DNA from: CAVWUA01 sp963758025
GTDB taxonomy: Bacteria > Planctomycetota > Planctomycetia > Isosphaerales > Isosphaeraceae
Direction of reading: 5' to 3'
Length of the DNA stretch: 64,000 nucleotides
NCBI GenBank assembly: GCA_963758025.1
Contig: CAVWUA010000022.1
Span: forward strand, 1-64,000
Shown: one piece after another, positions 11,173 through 19,865 of the stretch
How the letters are laid out: each line of letters starts with the position of its first letter
Numbering within the stretch: the first letter of the stretch is position 1
The notes under the pieces: model-generated
Told to the model about the DNA's origin: nothing
The model's input: the letters and a program-made list of their open reading frames with translations, nothing else
Databases searched by the model: none
Translations under genes and position numbers: made by a program

Positions 11173-12435
11173 TCAGGCGACCGGAATGAAACTATCCGGG
11201 TCAGACCACTGGCCCAGTTCTTCCTGGAACTTCTGACTCTTGTCGACGATGATCTGCCCGTCATCGGCCAGCGTCACTTTGAACCGTTCCAGAGGACGGG
11301 GCGCGGGGCCTTCGAAGTTGACCCCGGAGATGTAGAAGCCGCTACCGTGGCACGGGCACTTGAACTTCTGCTCGCCGCCGAGCCAGTTCGGCGGGCAGCC
11401 CAGGTGCGTGCAGACGGACTGAAGGGCGTAGAGCGTGTCGATCCCGTTGTACGCGTCGGACCGGACGATCCAGAAGCCCCATTCCGCCTTCCAGCGCTCG
11501 TTGACCTCCCCCTTCTCGAAGTTCGAGGGCAGGCCGACCTTGATCGTGCTGGGCGGCTCAGCCAGGACGTTGGGGAACATGAACCGCAGAAGCATGACCG
11601 AGAACGCGGTGATCCCGGCGGTGAACGCGGCCCAGCCAGCGATCACGACGGCGGAGATCGACATGCCGATCAGGAACCCACGGCGACCGGCCCGGGCCGG
11701 CTCCGTCTCGGCCTGGGTGGCGGCCATCGCGGCCGATTTCGAAGGGCGAGGCGGCACGACCTTCGACTCCGGGACCTTCTTCGCCGCGGCGAGCTTGGCG
11801 GCCGTCTGGGTCTGGGCGGCGGTGGCCTTGGCGGCCGCTTCCTTCTCCGCGCCGGTGCGACGGAGGGCCTCGGCCAGGTCCTTCGGGTCGCTCATCTGCT
11901 CCAGCGGAGGCAGCGGGCGGTTCGAAGCCGTCTTGGCGGCCGGCGCCGCGGGCGCGGCCTTGGCCGTCGGTTTGGCGCCGCCGGCCGGCGCGGCCGTTCC
12001 ACCCCCGCGCGGGCGGCGGCCAGCTTCTCCTTGAGCGTCAACGGCCGGCCCGTCGGCACCGGGGGAGCGGCCGGCGCCGCCGGCGCCTCCTCCGCGGCGG
12101 GCTCCGACTCGGCGGCCGGTGGCGGCGCCGGGGCCTTCGCCTGGGGCGCCGGGGCCGACGGCTGCGCCGCCCCCCGCGCGGGCGGCGGCCAGCTTCTCCT
12201 TGAGCGTCAACGGCCGACCCGTCGGCTGAGGTGGAGCTGGCGGTGGCGCGGCGGCCGGCGGCTGCGCTTCCGAAGGCTCCGGCGCTGCGGATAGATCCGC
12301 CAGCTCCGCCGGGTCCTGTCCGGGCGGACCGGCTTCGCGCTCGGACTGGGAGATCGGTTCTTCCTCAGGCTTGGCGGGCCCGCCCGCGCGAGCGGCGGCC
12401 AGCTTCTCCTGAACCGTCATCGGTTTCTTCGCCAT
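11173..12435 (-). CDS. petC: Rieske iron-sulfur protein with long repeat-bearing N-terminal extension
   Basis: About 420 residues from ATG 12435 (MAKKPMTVQEKL). The C-terminal Rieske domain carries the two cluster-binding boxes CTHLGC and CPCHGSG. A single membrane anchor precedes it (GFLIGMSISAVVIAGWAAF). The first 220 residues are an Ala/Pro-rich linker, far longer than in normal Rieske proteins. It contains the decapeptide-like repeat EKLAAARAGG near residues 10 and 100, and a third copy (LTLKEKLAAARAG) read only one frame over at about 12,005-12,045. The frame appears to slip by +1 near 12,178 and back by -1 near 12,003, which hides that copy. The gene opens the bc-complex operon. The domain passes electrons from quinol to the cytochrome c subunit. 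Confidence 0.88.
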   Translation of the reverse strand: MAKKPMTVQEKLAAARAGGPAKPEEEPISQSEREAGPPGQDPAELADLSAAPEPSEAQPPAAAPPPAPPQPTGRPLTLKEKLAAARAGGGAAVGPGAPGEGPGAATGRRVGARRGGGAGGAGRSPGADGPAVDAQGEAGRRPRGGGTAAPAGGAKPTAKAAPAAPAAKTASNRPLPPLEQMSDPKDLAEALRRTGAEKEAAAKATAAQTQTAAKLAAAKKVPESKVVPPRPSKSAAMAATQAETEPARAGRRGFLIGMSISAVVIAGWAAFTAGITAFSVMLLRFMFPNVLAEPPSTIKVGLPSNFEKGEVNERWKAEWGFWIVRSDAYNGIDTLYALQSVCTHLGCPPNWLGGEQKFKCPCHGSGFYISGVNFEGPAPRPLERFKVTLADDGQIIVDKSQKFQEELGQWSDPDSFIPVA

Positions 12436-12826
12436 GAGTCCCCCACCCCTATCGACAACGGCGATCCGCCCCCGTGCTCGATGGTTGTGCCCTATCGGAA
12501 TCCATGAAGGGCGACGAAGACGAAAAGTCGAATCCTGGAATGCAAAGAGAGTGCCCTGGCCCTTCACCCCTTCTCAAATCCTTTTCCGGCAAAGGGTTCC
12601 GTCCATCCTCCCCACACCTCACCTGGCGACCGATTCCCAGAGCAGAGAAAAACAGAACGTCGAGTTCCCGAAAACGGGAACCGGGCTGATTTTGTTGCTG
12701 GGAAGATCGGTCAGAGGGGCTGACGAACGTCCGCAAGGGCGTCAAGAACGTAGGTTAGCACTCCCGGAAGCGGCTCGCAAGGAGGTAGCCGGGGAGCGGA
12801 CCGCGAATGTCCCCGGGAGGGGGTGC
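12436..12826. other. Intergenic region upstream of the bc-complex operon
   Basis: About 390 bases between the start of the Rieske gene and the end of the enzyme I gene, both on the minus strand. It must hold the promoter of the cytochrome operon, but I could not pick a convincing -35/-10 pair. Open frames here are short and lack recognisable similarity. Confidence 0.5.
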
Positions 12827-14596
12827 TCAGGTGAAATCGAAGACTTCCAGGGCGCTGGAGACCTCGTGCAAGCGGGCGGTCAGGTAGGAGCGGATCTCCT
12901 CGCTGGTCTTGAGCTGCAAGACCTGGTGGGCGAAGCGTTCGGCCTGGGCGGTGGTGACGGAGCCGAGCAGGGCCTTGATCGTGGGGACGAAGGCCGGGCT
13001 CATGCTGAAGCGCCGCAGGCCCATGCCGAACAGGGCGAGGACCGAGCGGGGCTGTCCCGCCATCTCGCCGCAGAGGGTCACGGGGGTGCCGGTGCGTCGG
13101 CACGCGTCGAGGATGTTTTGCAGGACCCGGAAGATCGCCGGGCTGAGCGGCTCGCACAGGTGGGCCACCTTCGGATTGTCGCGGTCGGCGGCGACGAGGT
13201 ACTGGATCAGGTCGTTCGAGCCGATCGAGATGAAGTCGGTCTCGCGGAGGATCGCGTCGATGCAGACGGCGGCGGCGGGGACCTCGACCATCACGCCCGT
13301 CTTGACGTCCTCGCCGAACGGAATGCCCTCGCGCCGGAGGTTCCGGCGCGTCTCCTCCACGAGCCGGTTGACGTACCGCAATTCTTCCAGGGTCGTGACC
13401 ATCGGGAACAGCATGTTGACCTTGCCATGTCGTCCGGCGCGCAGGATCGCCCGGATCTGCCTCTCGAAAAGGCGGGGATGCTCGAACGAGAGGCGGATCG
13501 ACCGCCAGCCCATGAACGGGTTGGCCTCGTAGCGACGGCCGAGGTAGGGCACGGTCTTGTCGCCGCCGAGGTCGAGCGTGCGGATCGTGGCGGACTGGCC
13601 GGGGGAGGCCTCGATCACCTGCCGGTAGTGCTCGTATTGCTCCTGTTCGTCGGGCACGTCCTGGTGCGAGAGGAACAGGTACTCGGTACGAAACAGCCCG
13701 ATGCCGGTCGCGCCGACGGCCGTGGCCGCCTCGGCGTCGGCGACGTTGTTGATATTGGCCAGCAGTTCGATCTGGGCGCCGTCGGCGCTGACGGCCGGCT
13801 GGTCGCGGTTCAGAACGAGCCGGTCCTTGAGGTCGAAGAACTCGCGCTGCATCTTGCGGTAGGCGTACACCGTCTCGGTATCGGGCCGGACCAGGACCAG
13901 GCCGTCGCGGCCATCGACGATGATCGGATCGCCATCGCGGACCTCGTTGACGATATCGACGACCCCCGCGACGGCGGGGATGCCCCGGCTGCGCGAGAGG
14001 ATCGCGGCGTGGCTGGTTCCGCCGCCGGTTTCGGTGACGATGCCGCCGATCGGCAGGTTGCCGAGGCTCATGGCCTGGCTGGGCAGCAGTTCGTAGGCGA
14101 CCAGAACGATCGGGTCGTCCCTCTCGTCACTCTTGCCCGTCTTCTCGGCCGTGGACGGGGAATGCAGCGAGAGGTGCGAGCCGATGCGCGAGATCACGTC
14201 GCGGACGTCGGCCATCCGTTCGCGAAAAAATTCGTGCTCGTTCCGGGCGAAGGTGGCGGCGTAGTCCTGCAAGACATTCTGCAAGGCCGAGAGCGCGGTG
14301 AGACGTTGCGTCTGGATCAGGTTGCGGACCTTCGACAGGAGGGTCCGGTCCTTGATGATCGTCAGATGGCTCTTGAAGATGGCGGCCTCGGATGGCCCGA
14401 GTTGCTGGGCGACCTTGTGGACGATATTCTCCAGCTCGGCCGCCGAGAGCTTCAGCGCGAGGTCGAATCGCTCGACCTCGGCCGGAATCAGGTCCGGGTC
14501 GGCCAGCTCCTGAGGCTCACCCGACCCGAAGACCGACTCCACCCGATAAACGACACCGACGACAACGCCGGGACTGACCGCAATACCTTTGTACAT
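12827..14596 (-). CDS. ptsI: Phosphoenolpyruvate-protein phosphotransferase (PTS enzyme I)
   Basis: An intact 589-residue enzyme I, normal length for the family. The N-terminal domain ends in the phosphohistidine motif TETGGGTSHAAILSRSRGIP (around residue 190). The PEP-binding barrel shows GIGLFRTEYLF, LDLGGDK, FFSIGSNDLIQY-like DFISIGSNDLIQY and the catalytic LCGEMAG near the C-terminus. It takes phosphate from phosphoenolpyruvate and hands it to HPr in the cytoplasm. The start at ATG 14596 opens the classic MYKGIAVSPGVVVG sequence. No HPr, HPr kinase or sugar-specific EII component lies nearby, so here it may act in a regulatory rather than sugar-uptake circuit; that is inference from the window only. 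Confidence 0.95.
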   Translation of the reverse strand: MYKGIAVSPGVVVGVVYRVESVFGSGEPQELADPDLIPAEVERFDLALKLSAAELENIVHKVAQQLGPSEAAIFKSHLTIIKDRTLLSKVRNLIQTQRLTALSALQNVLQDYAATFARNEHEFFRERMADVRDVISRIGSHLSLHSPSTAEKTGKSDERDDPIVLVAYELLPSQAMSLGNLPIGGIVTETGGGTSHAAILSRSRGIPAVAGVVDIVNEVRDGDPIIVDGRDGLVLVRPDTETVYAYRKMQREFFDLKDRLVLNRDQPAVSADGAQIELLANINNVADAEAATAVGATGIGLFRTEYLFLSHQDVPDEQEQYEHYRQVIEASPGQSATIRTLDLGGDKTVPYLGRRYEANPFMGWRSIRLSFEHPRLFERQIRAILRAGRHGKVNMLFPMVTTLEELRYVNRLVEETRRNLRREGIPFGEDVKTGVMVEVPAAAVCIDAILRETDFISIGSNDLIQYLVAADRDNPKVAHLCEPLSPAIFRVLQNILDACRRTGTPVTLCGEMAGQPRSVLALFGMGLRRFSMSPAFVPTIKALLGSVTTAQAERFAHQVLQLKTSEEIRSYLTARLHEVSSALEVFDFT

Positions 14597-15105
14597 AGAC
14601 GACGCTCGGTCTCGCTATTCCGAAGGGGCGGGATCAGGCATCATGGTTCTGTCGATGACCGATCTCACCCGGGAACCGCTTGATCTCCCTATCACCCGCG
14701 AACTCAACCGGATGACGAGGCTCCACGAGGACCGACAACAACGTAGGTCAATGGAAGCTGCGACGGCTTGAGCCCAGGTTAGAAATCAGGTCGGAGGCTT
14801 TGCAGCTTCGAATATCAGTGCAATTTTCATACCCGACCCGGAACCCGTTGACAAGCCATCCGCCTGATCCAGGGAGGTCGGTCCGGGACACGAGTGCCCC
14901 ATCTCCACCATCATCGGGCAATTGGCCGAAAGCTTCAACCGAATTGCGCGGCGGGTCCGGATTGAGCCCCATAGGGTCGAGGATCGAATCGAGGAAATCT
15001 CCTCCTCGCCCCTCGTTCCATCCATCATTTCGGACGCTATAACAAATTAGTCGGCCAACGACCTTTCCCCGCGACGAACCCGGTTTCGTGAAGGAGTTTC
15101 TTGCG
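14597..15105. other. Intergenic region between divergent ptsI and PNPOx-like gene
   Basis: About 510 bases with no supported gene. It separates two genes reading outward, so it should contain both promoters. A TATAAC box at about 15,031-15,036 could be the -10 element of the plus-strand gene at 15106, but its -35 partner is weak. Confidence 0.4.
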
Positions 15106-15552
15106 ATGACCAGGCCCACGCCCGAACCGATCCAGCCGGAACGGCTTCCCGAACTGGCCCGCGCCGTGATGGGCGCGGCCCGCTTTCCCCAACTGGCCAC
15201 GATCGACGGCGACCAGCCCCGCCTTCGGCCGGTTTCTCCGGTCCGCACGGACGGCTTCACCGTGTACGTCGCCAACCTGCGGAATTACCACAAGACCGAG
15301 GAGATCGCGGCCAACCCCCGGGTGGAACTCTGCTACATGGACGAGCATCACGACCAGGTCCGGATCACCGGCACGGCGGAGGTCGTCCAGGACCGCCCCT
15401 TGCTCCAGGAGATCTGGGACGCCAACCCCCTGCTCCGCAACTATCTCGGCAGCCTCGACAACCCGGCCCTGATCGTCTATCGCATCGTGCCGAACCGCGT
15501 CCGTTACATGAAGGAATGGGCCCTGGATTATCACGAGGTCCCGCTCCACTGA
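15106..15552 (+). CDS. Pyridoxamine 5'-phosphate oxidase-like flavin-binding protein
   Basis: A complete 148-residue split-barrel protein. The fold is recognised from FPQLATIDGDQPRLRPVSPV near the N-terminus, VANLRNYHKTEEIAANPRVE in the middle and the strand VRITGTAEVV. Members bind FMN, F420 or haem and act as small oxidoreductases in the cytoplasm; the true substrate is not predictable. ATG 15106 was chosen because AAGGAG sits nine bases upstream; an in-frame GTG at 15088 would place that sequence inside the gene. Confidence 0.8.
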   Translation: MTRPTPEPIQPERLPELARAVMGAARFPQLATIDGDQPRLRPVSPVRTDGFTVYVANLRNYHKTEEIAANPRVELCYMDEHHDQVRITGTAEVVQDRPLLQEIWDANPLLRNYLGSLDNPALIVYRIVPNRVRYMKEWALDYHEVPLH

Positions 15553-15665
15553 GGCCCGCTCCGGGGATTTCTCCCACCGAAAGGTTGGAATCCACGCGGC
15601 CGGGCGAGTAAGATCCAAGAATTATCCAACATGCGCCGCGCCGTTCCGATCGGGAGGATCGCCAG

Positions 15666-17114
15666 ATGCGCCATCCCGCCGTTCCGAGACACCCCACGTT
15701 CACCCGGCGGTTCGCGATCCAGGCGGGGGCGGTCGGCCTGCTGGGCCTGGGCATGAACCACCTGGAGGCGCTCCGCGCGGCGGAATCCGCCCGGGTGGGT
15801 GCGCCTCGTGCCCGCTCCGTGATCTTCATCTTCCTGTCCGGCGGCCTGGGGCAGCACGACAGTTTCGACCTCAAGCCGGACGCCCCCGAGGACATCCGGG
15901 GGGAGTTCGCGCCGATCGCCACGCGCACGCCGGGGATCGCCATCTGCGAGCACCTGCCGATGCTGGCCGAGCGGAGCCACCTCTGGGCGGTCGTGCGGTC
16001 CTTGACGCACGGCTCGAACGAGCACTCGGCGGGGCACCACATCATGCTCACCGGCCGCTCGGACCTGCCCACCGGGTTCAACCCGTCGAAGCCGAGGCCG
16101 ACGGACTGGCCCTCGATCGCGTCCGTTGCGGGGACGGTGACGGCCCCAAGGAACAACCTGCCCCCGGCCATCGTCCTGCCCGAGCGCCTGGTCCACAACA
16201 CCGGTCGCGTGATCCCCGGCCAGTTCGCCGGGATCATGGGCGCCCGGCGCGATCCCTGGTTCATCGAGGCATCCCCCTTCGACCCGACCGCCTACGGGGC
16301 CTATCCCGAATACGAATTCGACCACCAGGAACGGGACCGCAAGCCCAAGAACAAGCAGTTCCAGGCCCCGAGCCTCACCCTGCCCGAAGGGCTCGACACT
16401 CAGCGGCTCGGCCGGCGGCTGTCCTTGCTCGAACATCTCGACCGCCAGCGCGTGTTGCTCGAAACCGAGGCGCGGCGAACCGCCTTCGACGAGAACCGCC
16501 AGGGAGCCATCTCCCTGCTGACCGACCCGAGGACGCGGCGGGCGTTCGACGTCGTGTCGGCCGACGACCGCACGCTCGACCGCTACGGCCGGAACACGTT
16601 CGGCTGGTCGCTCCTGATGGCCCGGCGGCTGGTCGAGGCGGGGGTGAACCTCGTCCAGGTGAACCTCGGCAACAACGAGACGTGGGACACCCACGGCAAC
16701 GCCTTCCCGCACCTGAAGGAGAAGCTGTTCCCGCCGACCGACCGCGCGGTGTCGGCCCTGCTGGACGACCTCCACGGGGCGGGACTGCTCGACTCAACCT
16801 TGATCGTCATGGCGGGCGAGTTCGGCCGCACGCCGAAGATTTCGCGGCTTCCCCAATTTTACAAGCAGCCCGGGCGCGACCACTGGGGCCGCGTGCAGAG
16901 CGTCTTCCTGGCCGGTGGCGGCGTGCGGGGTGGGACCGTCATCGGCTCGTCCGACCGCATCGGCGGCCATCCCGCGACCGACCCGCAGACCCCCGAGAAC
17001 CTCGCCGCGACCATCTACCGGAGCCTGGGCATCCCCCCGACCGCCGCCTGGCACGACGACGTGGACCGGCCCCACTTCGTCTATCACGGCGAGCCGATCG
17101 CCGGGCTGTTCTGA
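15666..17114 (+). CDS. DUF1501 exported protein
   Basis: An intact 482-residue DUF1501 protein. The N-terminus (FTRRFAIQAGAVGLLGLG) resembles a twin-arginine signal, as is common in this family. Family motifs include IFIFLSGGLGQHDSFDLKPDAP, HGSNEHSAGHHIMLTGR, NLGNNETWDTHGNAFPHLKEKL and MAGEFGRTPKI. The fold is related to alkaline-phosphatase/sulfatase superfamily enzymes, and many planctomycete copies sit beside DUF1549/DUF1553 cytochrome genes; here that partner is absent. The start is supported by GGGAGG nine bases upstream of ATG 15666. The next gene begins only 3 bases after its stop. Confidence 0.9.
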   Translation: MRHPAVPRHPTFTRRFAIQAGAVGLLGLGMNHLEALRAAESARVGAPRARSVIFIFLSGGLGQHDSFDLKPDAPEDIRGEFAPIATRTPGIAICEHLPMLAERSHLWAVVRSLTHGSNEHSAGHHIMLTGRSDLPTGFNPSKPRPTDWPSIASVAGTVTAPRNNLPPAIVLPERLVHNTGRVIPGQFAGIMGARRDPWFIEASPFDPTAYGAYPEYEFDHQERDRKPKNKQFQAPSLTLPEGLDTQRLGRRLSLLEHLDRQRVLLETEARRTAFDENRQGAISLLTDPRTRRAFDVVSADDRTLDRYGRNTFGWSLLMARRLVEAGVNLVQVNLGNNETWDTHGNAFPHLKEKLFPPTDRAVSALLDDLHGAGLLDSTLIVMAGEFGRTPKISRLPQFYKQPGRDHWGRVQSVFLAGGGVRGGTVIGSSDRIGGHPATDPQTPENLAATIYRSLGIPPTAAWHDDVDRPHFVYHGEPIAGLF

Positions 17115-17117
17115 CCC

Positions 17118-17810
17118 GTGGGTGTCGCTGTCGAGATCTGCGTCGGTAGCGTCGCGGCGGCCCTCGCCGCGCGGGAGGGCGGGGCCGATCGCGTCGAGCT
17201 GTGTGAATCGCTCCCTGTTGGTGGCACGACCCCGAGCGCCGGGACGATCGCCCTGGCCTGCCGGCTCCTGAGCATCCCCGTACACATCCTGATCCGCCCG
17301 CGAGGCGGCGATTTCGTCTATTCGCCGGTCGAGTTCGACATCATGCGGCACGACATCGCCGTGGCGAAGGCGGCCGGGGCCTCGGGCGTCGTTCTGGGCC
17401 TGCTCACGTCGGCGGGACACGTCGATCGGGAGCGGACCGCGACTCTCATCGCCGACGCCCGGCCGATGTCCGTCACCTTTCACAAGGCGTTCGACGCGGC
17501 CTCGGATCAAGAAAACGCCTGGAAGGAGCTGGTCGCGCTCGGGGTCGATCGCGTGCTCACCTCCGGCGGGCGACCGACCGCGCGCGAGGGCCTCGACCGG
17601 CTCGCCGACCTCGTGCGAGCCGTCGCGGGTCGCCTCACGATTCTGGCGGGCGGCGGTCTGACCGCGAGCGACGTCCGCCCTTTGATCGAGCAGGCCCACG
17701 TCCCGGAAATTCATCTCGGCTCCGGCGTCTGCCCGGACGGCGATTGCACCGAAACCCGCACCGAAGCGGCACTCGTGCGCCGGATCGTCGCGCTGGCCCG
17801 AGAATCCTGA
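17118..17810 (+). CDS. cutC: CutC-family copper homeostasis protein
   Basis: An intact 230-residue CutC protein of TIM-barrel fold. Diagnostic stretches are EICVGSVAAALAAREGGADRVELCESL at the N-terminus (in which the conserved ELC is present), VHILIRPRGGDFVYS, VTFHKAFD and VDRVLTSGG. CutC proteins are cytoplasmic and were linked to copper tolerance in E. coli; their exact biochemical role is unsettled. The GTG start at 17118 lies 3 bases after the stop of the DUF1501 gene, suggesting cotranscription. Confidence 0.9.
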   Translation: MGVAVEICVGSVAAALAAREGGADRVELCESLPVGGTTPSAGTIALACRLLSIPVHILIRPRGGDFVYSPVEFDIMRHDIAVAKAAGASGVVLGLLTSAGHVDRERTATLIADARPMSVTFHKAFDAASDQENAWKELVALGVDRVLTSGGRPTAREGLDRLADLVRAVAGRLTILAGGGLTASDVRPLIEQAHVPEIHLGSGVCPDGDCTETRTEAALVRRIVALARES

Positions 17811-17850
17811 GCCGTTTTTCGACGTCGGCCCCCCATCAACCATTCCGCGA

Positions 17851-18309
17851 TCAATCCACCCCGATATCCTCGTTCCAGAGTTCCGGCCGGTCACGGATGA
17901 ACGCGTCCATCAGCCGGATACACTCGGGATCGTCTCGGATTTCCAGCGCGATGCCCCGCGAGCGCAGATAAGCTTCCGGCCCCTGAAACGTGCGGTTCTC
18001 GCCGATGACGATGCGGGGGATCTTGTACAGGAGGGCCGTGCCGCTGCACATGTCGCACGGGCTGAGAGTGGAATACAGGGTGGCCCGGGCATAATCGGCG
18101 GCCTTGAGCCGGCCGGCGTTTTCGAGACAGTCCATCTCGGCGTGCAGGATCGCGCTGCCGCGTTGCACGCGGCGGTTGTGCCCCCGGCCAACGATCCGGC
18201 CATCGATGACCAGGACCGAACCAATCGGGATGCCCCCCTCGGCCAGCCCGGCGCGGGCCTCGGCGATCGCGGCTTGCAGGAACGGGTCTTGCGACGGATG
18301 CTCGTTCAT
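17851..18309 (-). CDS. Fungal-type cytosine/nucleoside deaminase
   Basis: An intact 152-residue zinc deaminase of the cytidine-deaminase fold. The zinc and catalytic residues are in LHAEMDC (His and the proton-shuttle Glu) and SPCDMCSG (two Cys). Several segments match yeast Fcy1 rather than bacterial TadA or GuaD: GRGHNRRVQRGSAILHAE, ATLYSTLSPCDMCSG, IPRIVIGENRTF and the C-terminal ending RDRPELWNEDIG. Fcy1-type enzymes convert cytosine to uracil and ammonia in the cytoplasm. Bacteria usually use the unrelated CodA for this. It lies convergent with cutC and divergent from yjbQ, with no obvious partner. Confidence 0.8.
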   Translation of the reverse strand: MNEHPSQDPFLQAAIAEARAGLAEGGIPIGSVLVIDGRIVGRGHNRRVQRGSAILHAEMDCLENAGRLKAADYARATLYSTLSPCDMCSGTALLYKIPRIVIGENRTFQGPEAYLRSRGIALEIRDDPECIRLMDAFIRDRPELWNEDIGVD

Positions 18310-18410
18310 AACGCGGTCTTCTCCAACAAGCCCGGGTCGTCAACTCGTCCCTTATGAACGTACGATACGGCGGCCACGAAATCCCCAGTGAATCCAAAAA
18401 GGACAATGCG

Positions 18411-18827
18411 ATGTTCCACGCGGATAGCATCACCATCGGCACCGAGGGACGGGGGACGTACGAGATCACCGACCGGATCGACCGGATCGTGCGGGACTCC
18501 GGCGCGCGTCGGGGCCTGTGCAACGTCTTCATTCATCACACGAGCGCCTCGCTGATCGCCTGCGAGAACGCCGACCCGAGCGTGCGCCGGGACCTCGAAC
18601 GATTCTTCTCCCGCCTCTCGCCCGACGGCGACTCCCTCTTCCGCCACACCGCCGAAGGCCCCGACGACATGCCCGCGCACGTCCGCACGATCCTGACGCA
18701 GACGGCGATGGCGATCCCGATCGCCGACGGCCGTTGCGACCTGGGCACCTGGCAAGGGATCTACCTCTACGAACACCGCACCGCCCCCCATCGGCGACGG
18801 CTCACGGTGTCGATCGTGGGGGAATAG
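18411..18827 (+). CDS. yjbQ: YjbQ / UPF0047 family protein
   Basis: An intact 138-residue UPF0047 protein. Family signatures are FIHHTSASLIACENADPSVR, HTAEGPDDMPAHVRTIL and LGTWQGIYLYEHR, which line a conserved metal-binding pocket. Members have weak thiamine phosphate synthase activity, but the physiological role is unclear. ATG 18411 is preceded by AAAAAGGAC and gives the usual family length; the open frame extends further upstream without similarity. Confidence 0.9.
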   Translation: MFHADSITIGTEGRGTYEITDRIDRIVRDSGARRGLCNVFIHHTSASLIACENADPSVRRDLERFFSRLSPDGDSLFRHTAEGPDDMPAHVRTILTQTAMAIPIADGRCDLGTWQGIYLYEHRTAPHRRRLTVSIVGE

Positions 18828-18834
18828 CGGCGGC

Positions 18835-19263
18835 TCACGCGTTCCGGGGCGCCTCGCTCGCGGCGCGCAAGTTTTCGATCACCTCGCGCTGGTTCCAGTA
18901 TTCCCGGCCCTCGACCATCTTGCCGTCCTGGAAACGAATCCAGGTCGATCCGCTGAAGGAGATCGGTTGGCCCGACGGCGGGAAGCCCAGCCCCTCGCCC
19001 CGGTGCGTCCCCTCCGCCTTCCAGCAAACGACCGCCTCATCGCCGTGGGCTATGATGCGATCGACGGTCAGATGCAGGTCGGGAAACGCGGAGACGAAGG
19101 GGTCATACATGCGCTCGACGAATTCCCGGACCCCGCGCAATTCTCCGAGATCACCCCGCGAGACCCCGTCTTCCGCGATGAATTCGCCGATCAGCTCCCG
19201 CCGTCGCTGATTCCAGACTTCCTCGAACCAGCGACGGGCGATCGACAGATTTTCCACGCTCAT
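18835..19263 (-). CDS. SnoaL-like ester cyclase family protein
   Basis: An intact 142-residue protein of the NTF2/SnoaL fold. The order ARRWFEEVWNQ, AFPDLHLTVDRIIAHGDEAVV, GTHRGEGLGFPPSGQPI and IRFQDGKMVEGREYWNQ is typical of the so-called ester cyclase group. Most members have unknown substrates, so only the fold is certain. It starts at ATG 19263, 26 bases after the stop of the acetyltransferase gene on the same strand, so the two probably form a short operon. Confidence 0.8.
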   Translation of the reverse strand: MSVENLSIARRWFEEVWNQRRRELIGEFIAEDGVSRGDLGELRGVREFVERMYDPFVSAFPDLHLTVDRIIAHGDEAVVCWKAEGTHRGEGLGFPPSGQPISFSGSTWIRFQDGKMVEGREYWNQREVIENLRAASEAPRNA

Positions 19264-19289
19264 GAGGGGAGACTCCCGGGTCAACGGAT

Positions 19290-19865
19290 TCACATTGTTC
19301 GGCTGGATTCGTCGGTGATCTCCCGGATGACGCGGCACGGGTTTCCCGCCGCGAACACCCCCTCGGGGATGTCCCGGGTGACGACGCTCCCGGCGCCGAT
19401 GACCGATCGCGAGCCAACCGTCACCCCGGGGCAGAGGATTGCTCCGCCGCCGACCCAGACGTCCGACCCGATCTCGATCGGTTTACCCGACTCCTGCGAC
19501 CGCCGCAAGATTGGATTCATCGGATGCGTGGCCGTATAAATCTGCACGGCGGGACCAAACAGGGTGTAATCGCCGATCCGCACCCGGCAGACGTCGAGCA
19601 CGATGCAGTTGAAGTTGAAGAAGACCCGCTCGCCGAGCAGGATATTCGCTCCATAATCGCAGAAGAACGGCGGCTGCATCCAGACGCTCTCTCCCCCCGC
19701 GCCAAAGAGTTCCCGCAAGAGACGTCGCCGCTCCTCCTGCTCCGCCTCGCGCGTGGCATTGAGGGCCTGGCAGAGATCTCTCGCCCGGTCACGCCCCCGG
19801 ACGAGTTCCGGGTCGTGGGGATCGTACAATTCTCCAGCCAGCATCTTCTCTCGTTCACTCGGCAT
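19290..19865 (-). CDS. maa: Maltose/galactoside O-acetyltransferase family protein
   Basis: An intact 191-residue acetyltransferase. The N-terminal maltose-acetyltransferase domain is visible in MLAGELYDPHDPELVRGRDRA. The left-handed beta-helix carries FFCDYGANILLGE, FFNFNCIVLDVC and the C-terminal hexapeptides IGSDVWVGGGAILCPGVTVG and VIGAGSVVTRDIP. The catalytic histidine is in TATHPM. Family members move acetyl groups from acetyl-CoA to sugars in the cytoplasm; the natural acceptor is uncertain. The start at ATG 19865 gives the normal family length. Confidence 0.85.
   Translation of the reverse strand: MPSEREKMLAGELYDPHDPELVRGRDRARDLCQALNATREAEQEERRRLLRELFGAGGESVWMQPPFFCDYGANILLGERVFFNFNCIVLDVCRVRIGDYTLFGPAVQIYTATHPMNPILRRSQESGKPIEIGSDVWVGGGAILCPGVTVGSRSVIGAGSVVTRDIPEGVFAAGNPCRVIREITDESSRTM

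Noticed and set aside
10189..12294. A 701-residue open frame on the plus strand
   Set aside because: It runs antisense to the cytochrome b and Rieske genes, whose motifs are unmistakable. It has the Gly/Arg/Asp-rich composition typical of antisense frames in GC-rich DNA and no recognisable domain.
12434..14683. A 749-residue open frame on the plus strand
   Set aside because: It is antisense to ptsI, an intact well-conserved gene. Composition is that of a complementary-frame shadow.
15666..17114. A sulfatase enzyme call for the DUF1501 protein
   Set aside because: The fold is related to that superfamily, but the formylglycine motif (CxPxR) of sulfatases is absent.
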